Assembly: GCA_023398375.1 (NCBI GenBank)
Contig: JAEWSH010000124.1
Location: 57,779 to 121,778 of the forward strand
Length of the DNA stretch: 64,000 bases
Reading direction: 5' to 3'
DNA from: Bacillota bacterium
Lineage (GTDB): Bacteria; Bacillota; Clostridia; Lachnospirales; Lachnospiraceae
Below, piece by piece: positions 16,915-26,632 of this stretch (within the stretch, counting starts at the first letter, position 1; each line of letters opens with the position of its first letter). The translations under genes and the position numbers were made by a program. A model generated the notes under the pieces. It was given only the letters and a program-made list of their open reading frames with translations. It was not told the DNA's origin and did not search any database.

Positions 16915-16946
16915 AAAAAGACTATCTTTCATAAGATAGTCTTTTT
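16915..16946. terminator. Bidirectional terminator between the HPD-motif gene and rpmB
   Basis: Perfect 14-bp stem AAAAAGACTATCTT/AAGATAGTCTTTTT with loop TCAT, giving a T-run on either strand. It serves both convergent transcripts. Confidence 0.9.
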
Positions 16947-16958
16947 CAATGATTAAAA

Positions 16959-17144
16959 TTAAGCTCTTTCAACTCTGCCTGATTTTAAGCAGTTTGTACA
17001 TACATGCATTTTCTTTGCAGCTCCATTTACTTTGCATTTCACATTTTTAACGTTTGAATTCCAGATATGATTGGATCTTCTATGAGAATGGCTTACCGCA
17101 TTACCAAAATGAACGCCTTTTCCACAAACTTCACATTTAGCCAT
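16959..17144 (-). CDS. rpmB: 50S ribosomal protein L28
   Basis: 61 residues, start MAKCEVCGKGVHFGNAVSHS, with the zinc-type cysteine pairs CEVCGKG and CTNCLKSG and the family's HRRSNHIWNSNVKNVK stretch. Component of the large ribosomal subunit. Monocistronic; GGGAGG precedes the ATG, and a promoter is visible at 17194-17222. Confidence 0.97.
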   Translation of the reverse strand: MAKCEVCGKGVHFGNAVSHSHRRSNHIWNSNVKNVKCKVNGAAKKMHVCTNCLKSGRVERA

Positions 17145-17193
17145 ATTAGCACCTCCCTAGACATATTAAGTCATTTAGACTCACAACACATTT

Positions 17194-17222
17194 ATTCTAG
17201 CAGAAAGGATTGAATAATGCAA
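17194..17222 (-). promoter_or_regulatory. Promoter for rpmB
   Basis: On the minus strand TTGCAT (17222-17217) and TAGAAT (17199-17194) with a 17-bp spacer, 50 bp upstream of the L28 start. Confidence 0.6.
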
Positions 17223-17296
17223 GCATAAATAATTGCTTTCTTCCAAAAAAAAACCAATTATTTTATTTATGTGTTTCATTTTTATCAAAAAGCGGT

Positions 17297-17302
17297 TATA
17301 AT
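17297..17302 (+). promoter_or_regulatory. -10 element for the Asp23 gene
   Basis: TATAAT 35 bp upstream of the Asp23 ATG. A weak TTTCAT -35 candidate lies 17 bp further upstream (17274-17279). Confidence 0.5.
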
Positions 17303-17337
17303 AGCCATATAATTTAGTCGTAGTTAGGAGGTTTATT

Positions 17338-17694
17338 ATGAGTGGAACGATGGATACACATATGGGAAATATTGTTATAGATGATGAAGTAATCGGGAAA
17401 TATGCAGGTTCCGTTGCAGTAGAATGCTTTGGTATCGTTGGTATGGCAGCTGTAAATATGAAAGATGAAGTAGTAAAATTATTAAAGCTTGACAGTATTA
17501 CACGCGGCATTTCGGTAAATGTTGAAAATAATAATCTGATTCTGGATTTTCATGTAATCATTTCTTATGGTGTAAGCATTCTTGCAGTTTCTGATAATTT
17601 GATAAGTAATGTCAAATATAAAGTTGAAGAATTTACGGGTTTAAAAATTGAAAAAATAAACATCTTTGTTGAAGGTGTACGAGTTATTGATTAA
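17338..17694 (+). CDS. Asp23/Gls24 family envelope stress protein
   Basis: 118 residues with the Asp23 pattern: VIGKYAGSVAVECFGIVGMA, a middle segment GISVNVENNNLILDFHVIISYG and the end IEKINIFVEGVRV. Asp23-like proteins sit at the membrane or serve as small partners of fatty-acid kinase. The FakA-like gene follows at once (13 bp), the same pairing as in many Firmicutes. Ribosome site TAGGAGG. Confidence 0.9.
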   Translation: MSGTMDTHMGNIVIDDEVIGKYAGSVAVECFGIVGMAAVNMKDEVVKLLKLDSITRGISVNVENNNLILDFHVIISYGVSILAVSDNLISNVKYKVEEFTGLKIEKINIFVEGVRVID

Positions 17695-17707
17695 GGAGGA
17701 ACTAATT

Positions 17708-19366
17708 GTGGTTTTAAATACAATCGATGCTAAGATGCTTGCAAAGATGTTCTTAGCCGGTGCCAAAAATCTTGAGCATAAAAAAGAGTGGATTAATGAA
17801 TTAAATGTTTTTCCAGTACCGGACGGAGATACTGGGACAAATATGACAATGACCATTATGTCCGCAGCCAGGGAAGTAGCAGCACTTGCTGATCCGGATA
17901 TGAAAACACTTGCAAAGGCGATTTCTTCGGGCTCGTTAAGGGGAGCCAGAGGCAATTCAGGAGTTATTCTTTCACAGTTATTAAGAGGTTTAACAAAATA
18001 CATCAGTGAGTATGATGAAGTTACAGCTAAAGTCATGGCAGAAGCTTTTGACAAAGCGGTAGAAACAGCGTATAAAGCTGTTATGAAGCCAAAAGAAGGA
18101 ACCATTCTGACGGTAGCCAAAGGTGCTGCTGAGAAAGCAAATGAATTAGCTGCAAATGGATGTGATGATTTAAATTTTTTTATGGAAGAAGTCATCAAAT
18201 ATGCAGATTATGTATTAAGTCAGACGCCGGAAATGCTTCCGGTATTAAAACAGGCAGGAGTTGTTGATTCGGGCGGACAAGGACTTATGGAAGTTATGAA
18301 AGGTGCATATGATGCATATTTAGGTAAAGAACTAGATCTTTCGATTATAAATGTGACGCCGATTGCATCCATGATGTCAACCGAATCACAGGAAGAGGTC
18401 GATATTAAATTCGGATATTGCACAGAATTTATTATCATGCTGGACCGCGTATTTAATATAAAAAATGAAATTGATTTTAAAGATTACCTTGAATCTATCG
18501 GTGATTCGATTGTCGTTGTTGCAGATGACGATGTAGTTAAAGTACATGTGCATACGAACGATCCGGGACTTGCGATACAAAAGGCGCTCAAATATGGCTC
18601 TTTGTCAAATATGAAGATTGATAATATGCGTTTAGAACATCAGGAAAAAGTAATTAAAATGACAGAAAAGTCTGCACTATCTGCAGAAACAGAAAAAATG
18701 GATAAAAAGGATGTTGGTTTCATAGCAGTTTCTGTTGGTGAAGGAATAAACGACATTTTTAAAGGACTTGGGGTCGATTTCATTATTGAAGGCGGTCAGA
18801 CTATGAACCCGAGTACAGAAGATATGCTGAATGCGATTGAGAAAGTAAATGCAGATACTATATTTGTATTACCAAATAATAAAAATATTATTTTGGCTGC
18901 AAATCAAGCAAAAACATTGGTGGAGCATAAGAATATTATTGTTATCCCGACGAAAACGGTACCGCAGGGTATAACAGCGGTCATCAATTATGTACCAGAT
19001 ATGTCAGCGGAAGATAATGAAGCAACTATGGTTGAAGAGATTGCACGAGTGAGGACAGGACAAGTTACTTATGCAGTACGTGATACTATGATTGATGATA
19101 AAGAAATCAAGCAAGGGGATTTCATGGGAATCGGCGATGCTGGAATTCAGTCAGTCGGTGCTGACATGGATACCGTCGCATTTGAAATGATTCAGAAGAT
19201 GATACATGATGATACAGAATTAATCAGTATTTATTATGGCAGTGATGTGGCAGAAGAAAAGGCAGAACAATTAAAAGCAAACGTGGAAGCATCGCATTCA
19301 GACTGTGATGTGGAATTACAATTTGGTGGGCAACCAATCTACTACTATATTGTATCGGCTGAATAA
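17708..19366 (+). CDS. fakA: DAK2-domain protein, FakA-like fatty acid kinase
   Basis: 552 residues: N-terminal DhaL/DAK2 ATP-binding domain (NVFPVPDGDTGTNM, LRGARGNSGVILSQ), a middle region and a C-terminal DegV-like fold. Together with a DegV/FakB protein it phosphorylates bound fatty acids for phospholipid synthesis. A DegV gene lies two genes downstream (21547). GTG 17708 is chosen because AAGGAGG lies 7 nt upstream; the open frame extends back to 17666 within the asp23 gene. Called YloV in Bacillus. Confidence 0.88.
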   Translation: MVLNTIDAKMLAKMFLAGAKNLEHKKEWINELNVFPVPDGDTGTNMTMTIMSAAREVAALADPDMKTLAKAISSGSLRGARGNSGVILSQLLRGLTKYISEYDEVTAKVMAEAFDKAVETAYKAVMKPKEGTILTVAKGAAEKANELAANGCDDLNFFMEEVIKYADYVLSQTPEMLPVLKQAGVVDSGGQGLMEVMKGAYDAYLGKELDLSIINVTPIASMMSTESQEEVDIKFGYCTEFIIMLDRVFNIKNEIDFKDYLESIGDSIVVVADDDVVKVHVHTNDPGLAIQKALKYGSLSNMKIDNMRLEHQEKVIKMTEKSALSAETEKMDKKDVGFIAVSVGEGINDIFKGLGVDFIIEGGQTMNPSTEDMLNAIEKVNADTIFVLPNNKNIILAANQAKTLVEHKNIIVIPTKTVPQGITAVINYVPDMSAEDNEATMVEEIARVRTGQVTYAVRDTMIDDKEIKQGDFMGIGDAGIQSVGADMDTVAFEMIQKMIHDDTELISIYYGSDVAEEKAEQLKANVEASHSDCDVELQFGGQPIYYYIVSAE

Positions 19367-19396
19367 TTCTAAAAACCAAACAATTGGGAGAAGAGT

Positions 19397-19428
19397 AGGG
19401 ACGGTTTGTACCGTCCTTATATTTTTAT
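19397..19428 (+). terminator. Weak terminator between fakA and recG
   Basis: Stem AGGGACGGT/ACCGTCCTT with loop TTGT, followed by ATATTTTTA. The T-tract is imperfect, so read-through into recG is likely. Confidence 0.5.
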
Positions 19429-19443
19429 AAATGGAGAAAACGC

Positions 19444-21501
19444 ATGCATTTGGAGGATGGGATTCAACAATTAAAGGGAATTGGTGAAAAAACGACAAAA
19501 TTATTCCATAAACTAAATATTAACACCATTTCTGATCTATTATCTTTTTATCCAAGAGATTACGATAAGCTTGATGAGGTGGTCCCGGTCTCACAATTAA
19601 ATACAGATAAAATCTGTGCTGTCAGAGCTCAGCTGTTAAGTTCCATACAAGTTAAAAAAATAAGAAATCTAGTGATATCAACCGCGACCATATCAGATCA
19701 AACGGGTAACATACAGGTTACTTTTTTTAATATGCCTTATATTAGTAAAAATTTGGAAATTGGTAAATTTTATATTTTTCGGGGAATCATAAAAACAAAT
19801 AAGAATGTTCATACTATGGAACAACCGAAAATATATAAAGAGGAAGATTACAATGAAAAAATAAATACCATGCAGCCTGTATATATGCTAACAAAGGGTA
19901 TCAGTAGTACTATTATTCAAAAAGCAGTAAAACAAGCATTGGATACCATCGGCATGCAGAAAGAATTTCTTCCTTCAGATATAATAGAAAAATATAGTCT
20001 AATGGACTATACATATGCATTACAGCAGATACATATGCCAAAGAGTCGGGAATTGCTTTTGGAATCCAGAAAAAGACTTGTCTTTCATGAATTCTTTCTA
20101 TTTATGTTAGCGATTCGTAATATGAAAAAAAAGAACGATGTGGCAGAAAATGAAAATATTATGCTGGAAACAGCAGATACACAAAGGCTACTTGAACAAT
20201 TACCCTATCAACTGACAAAAGCGCAATGGAAAGTGTGGAATGAAATCAAAGAGGATCTTTCCGGCGTGAATGTAATGAATCGTTTGATTCAGGGAGATGT
20301 AGGTTCAGGTAAAACAATAGTTGCCATTTTATCCTTGTTAATGTGTGTAGCCAATGGTTATCAGGGAGCAATGATGGCACCAACAGAAGTACTGGCAAAA
20401 CAACATTTTGAGGCAGTACAAAATATGGCTGTTACCTATAAACTCCCGCTGAAGCCAATATTGTTGACAGGTTCTTTGTCAGCAAAAGAAAAAAAAGCAG
20501 CATATCATTCAATAGAAACAGGGGAAACAAATATCATATTAGGCACACATGCTTTGATTCAGGAAAAAGTGATATATAAAAATCTTGCATTAGTTGTGAC
20601 AGATGAGCAGCACCGGTTTGGAGTAAGACAGAGAGAAGCACTGGCAGGTAAGGGCGAAGCAGTTCACGTATTGGTTATGAGCGCGACCCCGATACCACGC
20701 ACACTTGCAATTATTTTGTATGGAGATCTGCATATCTCCATCATAGATGAATTGCCGGCAAACCGGAAACCAATTAAGAATTGTGTAGTGAATACGGCAT
20801 ACAGAAAAAAGGCATATGAATTCATGCAAAGGGAAATTGCTGCTGGTAAACAAATTTACATTATTTGTCCCATGGTGGAAGAGGGCGAATTAGAAAATGT
20901 TGAAAATGTAACTGATTACACCAGTCAGATCAGACATATTTTTCCAAGCTATGTGCAGATCGATATGCTGCATGGAAAAATGAAAACAGCTGAAAAAAAT
21001 AGAATTATGGAAGCCTTTAGTAATCATGATATTGACCTGCTTGTATCAACAACAGTAATTGAAGTTGGAATCAATGTACCAAACGCCACAGTTATGATGA
21101 TCGAGAATGCAGAAAGGTTCGGACTTGCACAGCTGCATCAGCTGCGAGGCCGTGTGGGCAGAGGAAAGGAACAGTCTTTTTGTATTTTTGTAAGTGGTAA
21201 GGAAAATAAAAGCACAATGGAACGATTGTCCATATTAAACAAATCGAATGATGGTTTTTTTATTGCCGAAGAAGACTTGAAATTGCGCGGACCAGGAGAT
21301 ATCTTCGGTATCAGACAGAGTGGTCTGTTAGATTTTAAATTAGCAGATATCTATACAGATGCAGGTATCTTAAAAATGGCTAGTGAAGCAGTGGAGTCTA
21401 TTTTGCAGGAGGATACGGAATTAAAGCTTACAAAGAATGCAGATCTGCGAAGTTTCATAGAGGAAAATCGGTTGCAACAGGTTGACTTTAGAACTATCTA
21501 A
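19444..21501 (+). CDS. recG: ATP-dependent DNA helicase RecG
   Basis: 685 residues. N-terminal wedge/OB domain (GIGEKTTKLFHKLNI, FYPRDYD), then SF2 helicase motifs: Walker A GDVGSGKT, DEQH box, SATPIPRT, and motif VI LHQLRGRVGRG. The C-terminal EEDLKLRGPGDIFGIRQSG is typical. It reverses stalled forks and moves branched DNA. Start ATG 19444 with GGAGAAAA upstream. Normal length. Confidence 0.97.
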   Translation: MHLEDGIQQLKGIGEKTTKLFHKLNINTISDLLSFYPRDYDKLDEVVPVSQLNTDKICAVRAQLLSSIQVKKIRNLVISTATISDQTGNIQVTFFNMPYISKNLEIGKFYIFRGIIKTNKNVHTMEQPKIYKEEDYNEKINTMQPVYMLTKGISSTIIQKAVKQALDTIGMQKEFLPSDIIEKYSLMDYTYALQQIHMPKSRELLLESRKRLVFHEFFLFMLAIRNMKKKNDVAENENIMLETADTQRLLEQLPYQLTKAQWKVWNEIKEDLSGVNVMNRLIQGDVGSGKTIVAILSLLMCVANGYQGAMMAPTEVLAKQHFEAVQNMAVTYKLPLKPILLTGSLSAKEKKAAYHSIETGETNIILGTHALIQEKVIYKNLALVVTDEQHRFGVRQREALAGKGEAVHVLVMSATPIPRTLAIILYGDLHISIIDELPANRKPIKNCVVNTAYRKKAYEFMQREIAAGKQIYIICPMVEEGELENVENVTDYTSQIRHIFPSYVQIDMLHGKMKTAEKNRIMEAFSNHDIDLLVSTTVIEVGINVPNATVMMIENAERFGLAQLHQLRGRVGRGKEQSFCIFVSGKENKSTMERLSILNKSNDGFFIAEEDLKLRGPGDIFGIRQSGLLDFKLADIYTDAGILKMASEAVESILQEDTELKLTKNADLRSFIEENRLQQVDFRTI

Positions 21502-21546
21502 AGGTAAAATGTTCTTTATGCAGCAAGAAATTTGGGAGGAATATTT

Positions 21547-22410
21547 GTGTCTAAAATAGCAGTTATAACAGACAGTAATAGTGGAATCACACAGGAACAG
21601 GCAGAAAAACTGGGTATTTATGTTGTTCCTATGCCATTTATGATAGAAAATGAAACATTTTATGAAGGAATTACACTGACACGGGATCAATTCTATAAAA
21701 GGCTTGGTGAAAATGCCAATATTGCAACTTCGCAGCCAAGTCCGGAAGACATCTTGAATCTATGGCATGAATTGTTGAAAGAATTTGATGAAATTGTTCA
21801 TATTCCAATGTCGAGCGGATTAAGTGGTTCCTGTGAAACAGCTCACGTATTATCTTTGGATTTTGAGGGAAAAGTTCAGGTAGTTGATAATCAGAGGATT
21901 TCTGTTACACAGAGACAGTCGGTGCTGGATGCAATTGCTCTGGCAGAAAATGGAAAAGATGCCTGCGGGATAAAAGAAATACTGGAACGTGATAAATTTA
22001 ATTCCAGTATCTACATAATGCTGGATACGTTACATTACTTAAAAAAAGGCGGCAGAATCACACCGGCAGCCGCAGCACTCGGTACAATTTTGAGACTGAA
22101 ACCCGTATTGCAGATTCAAGGGGAAAAACTGGATGCTTTTGCAAAGGCAAGAACTATTTCGCAGGCAAAAACGATTATGGAAAATGCTATCAAAAATGAT
22201 ATATTAAATCGTTTTGGCGGGATGGATAAAGAATCTGTTTATCTGCAGATCGCACATACCAAGAATGAAGATGCAGCAGTAAGTTTAAAAAATGAATTGC
22301 AGGAATTATTTCCGGAATTTTCAATCTATGTAGATCATTTATCTTTGAGTATCGCATGCCATCTGGGACCAGGAACACTTGCGATTGCATGTACCAAAAA
22401 GTTAATATAA
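21547..22410 (+). CDS. DegV family protein (fatty-acid binding, FakB-like)
   Basis: 287 residues: start SKIAVITDSNSGI, then TSQPSPEDI, the lipid-pocket loop IPMSSGLSGSC and KKGGRITPAAAALG, all typical of DegV/FakB. Such proteins present fatty acids to FakA, encoded two genes upstream. GTG 21547 is chosen because GGGAGGA lies 6 nt upstream. No membrane segments. Which fatty acid is bound is unknown. Confidence 0.9.
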   Translation: MSKIAVITDSNSGITQEQAEKLGIYVVPMPFMIENETFYEGITLTRDQFYKRLGENANIATSQPSPEDILNLWHELLKEFDEIVHIPMSSGLSGSCETAHVLSLDFEGKVQVVDNQRISVTQRQSVLDAIALAENGKDACGIKEILERDKFNSSIYIMLDTLHYLKKGGRITPAAAALGTILRLKPVLQIQGEKLDAFAKARTISQAKTIMENAIKNDILNRFGGMDKESVYLQIAHTKNEDAAVSLKNELQELFPEFSIYVDHLSLSIACHLGPGTLAIACTKKLI

Positions 22411-22427
22411 GTAGGAAGGGCAAATAT

Positions 22428-24350
22428 ATGGCAAAAAACAATACGTATGATGCATCAAGCATAACCGTATTAGAGGGGTTGGAAGCAGTCCGAAAGAGAC
22501 CTGGAATGTATATCGGCAGTGTTTCGACCAAAGGATTGAACCATTTAATATATGAAATCGTGGATAACTCTGTAGATGAACATCTGGCAGGTTATTGTGA
22601 TGAAATTCATGTGACTTTGGAGGCGGATGGTTCAGCTACGGTATCGGATAACGGACGCGGTATCCCAATTGAAATGCACGAAAAAGGAATCAGTGCAGAA
22701 CGACTTGTATTTACGACCTTACATGCAGGCGGAAAATTTGATAACAATGCATACAAAACAAGTGGAGGGCTTCATGGGGTAGGTTCTTCTGTTGTAAATG
22801 CACTTTCAGAGAAATTGACCGTTAAAGTCAAAAAGAATGGATTGATTCATGAAGATAAATATGAACGTGGTGTTCCAGTAATTGATTTAATTGAGGGGTT
22901 ATTACCTACAATTGGAAAAACAAAGGAAACTGGAACAAGTGTTAATTTTTTACCGGATGACACGATTTTTGAAAAAACAAGGTTCAAAGCAGATGAAGTA
23001 AAAAGCAGAATGCATGAAACAGCATATCTAAATCCAAATCTAAAAATTATCTTTGAAGATAAAAGAGAAGAAGAGCTGGAACATGTCGAATTCCACGAAC
23101 CGGACGGCATTGTAGGCTTTGTGAAAGATATGAACCGTAACAAGGAAGCAGTACATGATGTGATTTATTTTTCTGGTGAAGCTGATGGAATCGGAGTTGA
23201 AATCGCTTTTCAATATGTAAATGAATTTCATGAAAATGTACTTGGATTCTGTAATAACATCTATAATGCGGAAGGAGGAACACATCTTACCGGCTTTAAA
23301 ACTGTGTTTACAACAATTATCAATTCCTACGCAAGGGAACTTAATATTTTAAAAGAAAAAGATCCTAATTTTACAGGTTCTGATGTCCGTAATGGTATGA
23401 CAGCAGTTGTTTCAATCAAACATCCGGAACCAAGATTTGAAGGGCAGACAAAGACAAAATTAGATAATCAGGATGCTGCAAAATCCGTAAGTAAGATTAC
23501 GGGAGATGAGGTACCGCGATTTTTTGATCGAAATCTGGAATCACTTAAGAGTGTTATTGCTTGTGCAGAAAAAGCAGCAAAAATTAGAAAAACTGAAGAA
23601 AAAGCAAAGACAAATATGCTTACCAAGCAGAAGTTTTCGTTTGATTCTAACGGAAAACTTGCAAATTGCGAATCCAGAGATGCTTCCCAATGCGAAATTT
23701 TTATTGTGGAAGGTGATTCTGCCGGTGGGAGTGCTAAAACTGCAAGAAATCGTGCATTTCAGGCTATTCTTCCTATTCGCGGAAAGATTTTGAACGTTGA
23801 GAAAGCAAGTATTGATAAAGTTCTGGCAAATGCCGAGATCAAGACGATGATCAATGCATTTGGCTGTGGTTTTTCAGAAGGGTATGGCAATGATTTTGAT
23901 ATTACAAAATTAAGATATAACAAGATTATCATTATGGCTGATGCTGATGTGGACGGGGCCCATATCTGCACGTTATTGCTGACATTATTTTATCGTTTTA
24001 TGCCAGAACTTATTTTCGAAGGTCATGTATACATTGCGATGCCGCCATTGTATAAAGCAATGCCAAATAAAGGTAATGAAGAGTACTTATATGATGATAT
24101 GGCGCTTGAACGATACCGAAAAAAGCATAAGGGACCTTTTACATTACAAAGATATAAAGGTCTTGGAGAAATGGATGCAGAGCAGTTATGGGAAACAACG
24201 CTGGATCCTGAGACCAGAATGCTGAAGCTTGTGGAGATAGAAGATGCACGGCTTGCATCAGACGTTACAGAAATGCTCATGGGTACCGAGGTACCGCCGA
24301 GAAAAGAATTTATTTACGAACATGCAGTTGATGCAGAATTAGACATATAG
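22428..24350 (+). CDS. Type IIA topoisomerase ATPase subunit (ParE/GyrB-like)
   Basis: 640 residues: GHKL ATPase domain (EGLEAVRKRPGMYIGS, EIVDNSVDEHLAG, GRGIPI, GGLHGVGSSVVNAL), transducer domain, TOPRIM domain (FIVEGDSAGGSAKTARNR, IIIMADADVDGAHI) and C-terminal YKGLGEMDAEQLWETT. It cuts DNA with the ParC/GyrA-like partner encoded 14 bp downstream. The location away from dnaA-recF, and the partner's lack of a GyrA box, favour a topoisomerase IV-type enzyme, not the main gyrase; this is inferred. ATG 22428 has AGGAAGGG upstream. Confidence 0.88.
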   Translation: MAKNNTYDASSITVLEGLEAVRKRPGMYIGSVSTKGLNHLIYEIVDNSVDEHLAGYCDEIHVTLEADGSATVSDNGRGIPIEMHEKGISAERLVFTTLHAGGKFDNNAYKTSGGLHGVGSSVVNALSEKLTVKVKKNGLIHEDKYERGVPVIDLIEGLLPTIGKTKETGTSVNFLPDDTIFEKTRFKADEVKSRMHETAYLNPNLKIIFEDKREEELEHVEFHEPDGIVGFVKDMNRNKEAVHDVIYFSGEADGIGVEIAFQYVNEFHENVLGFCNNIYNAEGGTHLTGFKTVFTTIINSYARELNILKEKDPNFTGSDVRNGMTAVVSIKHPEPRFEGQTKTKLDNQDAAKSVSKITGDEVPRFFDRNLESLKSVIACAEKAAKIRKTEEKAKTNMLTKQKFSFDSNGKLANCESRDASQCEIFIVEGDSAGGSAKTARNRAFQAILPIRGKILNVEKASIDKVLANAEIKTMINAFGCGFSEGYGNDFDITKLRYNKIIIMADADVDGAHICTLLLTLFYRFMPELIFEGHVYIAMPPLYKAMPNKGNEEYLYDDMALERYRKKHKGPFTLQRYKGLGEMDAEQLWETTLDPETRMLKLVEIEDARLASDVTEMLMGTEVPPRKEFIYEHAVDAELDI

Positions 24351-24364
24351 GAAGGCAGACGTAT

Positions 24365-26602
24365 ATGGAAGATAATATAATTAAGACCGAATATTCGGAA
24401 GTAATGCAGAAATCATATATTGATTATGCCATGAGCGTTATCGTTGCCAGAGCATTGCCTGATGTCAGGGATGGATTGAAGCCTGTTCAAAGACGTACGC
24501 TATATGATATGTACGAACTTGGAATCCGCTATGACAGACCCTACCGAAAAAGTGCCCGTATTGTCGGTGACACGATGGGCAAATATCATCCACATGGAGA
24601 CAGTTCTATTTATGATGCGTTAGTAGTAATGTCCCAGGAATTCAAAAAGGGACTTCCACTGGTAGATGGGCATGGTAATTTTGGAAATATCGAAGGCGAT
24701 GGTGCCGCGGCTATGCGTTATACGGAAGCCAGACTTGAAAAAATCACGCAAGAAGCTTATCTTGCTGATTTAGATAAAAATGTAGTGGATTTTGTTCCGA
24801 ATTTTGATGAAACGGAAAAAGAACCAGGTGTTCTTCCTGTCAAGATTCCGAATCTTCTGGTAAATGGTGCGGAAGGTATTGCAGTAGGTATGGCTACCAG
24901 TATTCCACCGCATAATCTTGCAGAAGTAATTGATGCCACAAAAGCTTATATGAAAGATAATACCATTACAACAAAAGAATTGATGAAATATATCAAAGGA
25001 CCTGATTTTCCGACTGGTGGTATCGTTATCAATAAAGACGACCTATATCAAATTTACGAAACGGGAACAGGAAAAATAAAGATTCGTGGAAAAGTCACGA
25101 TTGAAAAGGGAAAGAACGGAAAAACAAATGTTGTAATTACTGAAATTCCTTATCCGATGATCGGATTGAATATCGGTAAATTCCTAAGTGATGTAGCTGC
25201 ATTGGCAGAAGCAAAGAAAACGGTTGATATTGCAGATATATCAAATCAATCTTCTAAAGAAGGCATTCGCATTGTGATTGAACTTCGCAAAGATGCAGAC
25301 GTGGATAACTTTGTAAATATGCTATACAAGAAAACACGTTTAGAAGATACTTTCGGGGTTAATATGCTAGCCATTGATAACGGACGCCCAGAAACAATGG
25401 GAATCAGGAAGATCATTAGGCGCTGTGTGGAATTCCAATATGAAGTTGCGACAAGAAAATATACAACTTTATTAAACAAGGAACTTGAAAGAAAAGAAAT
25501 ACAGGAAGGTCTCATCAAGGCATGCAATGTAATTGATTTGATCATTGAAATTTTAAGAGGCTCCAAAGATAGAAATATGGCAAAGGCATGTCTTACTGGC
25601 GGAATCGCAGATGGCATTAAATTCAAATCAAAAGAATCGAAAATTATGGCGCAACAACTTATGTTCACAGAAAATCAGGCAAATGCGATTCTGGAAATGC
25701 GTCTCTATAAATTAATCGGTCTCGAATTGGAAGCCTTAATCAATGAACATGAAAATACGATGGCAAATATCTATCGTTATGAAGATATTTTGGATCGAAA
25801 AGATTCAATGGCACAAGTTATCATGAATGAATTGGATTCCATTAAAAAGGAATTTGCAAGACCAAGAAGAACGGTTGTTGAGAATGCAAAAGAAGCTGTA
25901 TACGAAGAAAATAAAATCGAAGAGATGGAAGTCATGTTCCTTATGGATCGCTTTGGTTATGCAAAGACCATAGATATGGCTACTTTTGAGCGGAACAAGG
26001 ATGCTGTACTGACAGAAAATAAACATATATTTCAATGTAAGAATACCGGGAAGATATGTGTGTTCACCAACAAAGGACAACTTCATACCATTAAAGTCAT
26101 GGATCTTCCATTTGGAAAATTCCGAGACAAAGGAATACCGATTGATAATATAAGTAATTTCGATTCTTCAAAAGAAAATCTCTTATTAATTGCCAGTCAG
26201 CAGGAATTAAACTTATACAGAGTCATTTTTGTTACCAGACAATCTATGCTGAAAATCGTAGATGGTGGTGAATTCGATGTCAGCAAACGTACAATAGCAG
26301 CTACAAAGTTGCAGGCTGATGATGAATTGATCAACATATCTCTTTATAAGGAACAAAAGAATATTGTGCTTCAAACAGAAAACGGTTATTTTCTGCGGTT
26401 CCCATTAGAAGAAATACCGGAAAAGAAAAAAGGAGCAATTGGTGTAAGAGGTATGAAACTGGCGGCCAATGACATCGTTGATGCCGCATACTACACCCAA
26501 AATTCAATAGAGCAGGATATTTTGTATAAAGATAAAAAAATTGAGCTAAATAAATTAAAGCTGGGAAAAAGAGATTCCAAAGGAACGAAAGTCAGAGTAT
26601 AA
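24365..26602 (+). CDS. Type IIA topoisomerase breakage-reunion subunit (ParC/GyrA-like)
   Basis: 745 residues. N-terminal winged-helix domain with catalytic Tyr119 (AAMRYTEARL) and the quinolone-region GKYHPHGDSSIYDAL (Ser80 is in the usual resistance position but wild-type-like), a coiled-coil gate, and a C-terminal beta-pinwheel. Where gyrases have the GyrA box (QRRGGRG-like) this protein has FERNKDAVLTENKHIF, so the box is absent and DNA wrapping is probably weak. This supports a decatenase role. Paired with the upstream ATPase subunit. Confidence 0.87.
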   Translation: MEDNIIKTEYSEVMQKSYIDYAMSVIVARALPDVRDGLKPVQRRTLYDMYELGIRYDRPYRKSARIVGDTMGKYHPHGDSSIYDALVVMSQEFKKGLPLVDGHGNFGNIEGDGAAAMRYTEARLEKITQEAYLADLDKNVVDFVPNFDETEKEPGVLPVKIPNLLVNGAEGIAVGMATSIPPHNLAEVIDATKAYMKDNTITTKELMKYIKGPDFPTGGIVINKDDLYQIYETGTGKIKIRGKVTIEKGKNGKTNVVITEIPYPMIGLNIGKFLSDVAALAEAKKTVDIADISNQSSKEGIRIVIELRKDADVDNFVNMLYKKTRLEDTFGVNMLAIDNGRPETMGIRKIIRRCVEFQYEVATRKYTTLLNKELERKEIQEGLIKACNVIDLIIEILRGSKDRNMAKACLTGGIADGIKFKSKESKIMAQQLMFTENQANAILEMRLYKLIGLELEALINEHENTMANIYRYEDILDRKDSMAQVIMNELDSIKKEFARPRRTVVENAKEAVYEENKIEEMEVMFLMDRFGYAKTIDMATFERNKDAVLTENKHIFQCKNTGKICVFTNKGQLHTIKVMDLPFGKFRDKGIPIDNISNFDSSKENLLLIASQQELNLYRVIFVTRQSMLKIVDGGEFDVSKRTIAATKLQADDELINISLYKEQKNIVLQTENGYFLRFPLEEIPEKKKGAIGVRGMKLAANDIVDAAYYTQNSIEQDILYKDKKIELNKLKLGKRDSKGTKVRV

Positions 26603-26603
26603 G

Positions 26604-26629
26604 TGCCGCCGCTGCGGCAGATGGGAGCA
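26604..26629 (+). repeat. Hairpin plus Shine-Dalgarno element upstream of rsmD
   Basis: Stem GCCGC/GCGGC (26604-26619) then AGATGGGAGC and the rsmD ATG 4 nt later. It begins 1 bp after the stop of the topoisomerase gene. Same family as the elements before leuD, the Gx transporter, yqeK and the gene at 63201; the stem sequence differs but pairing is kept. Confidence 0.78.
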
Positions 26630-26632
26630 GAT

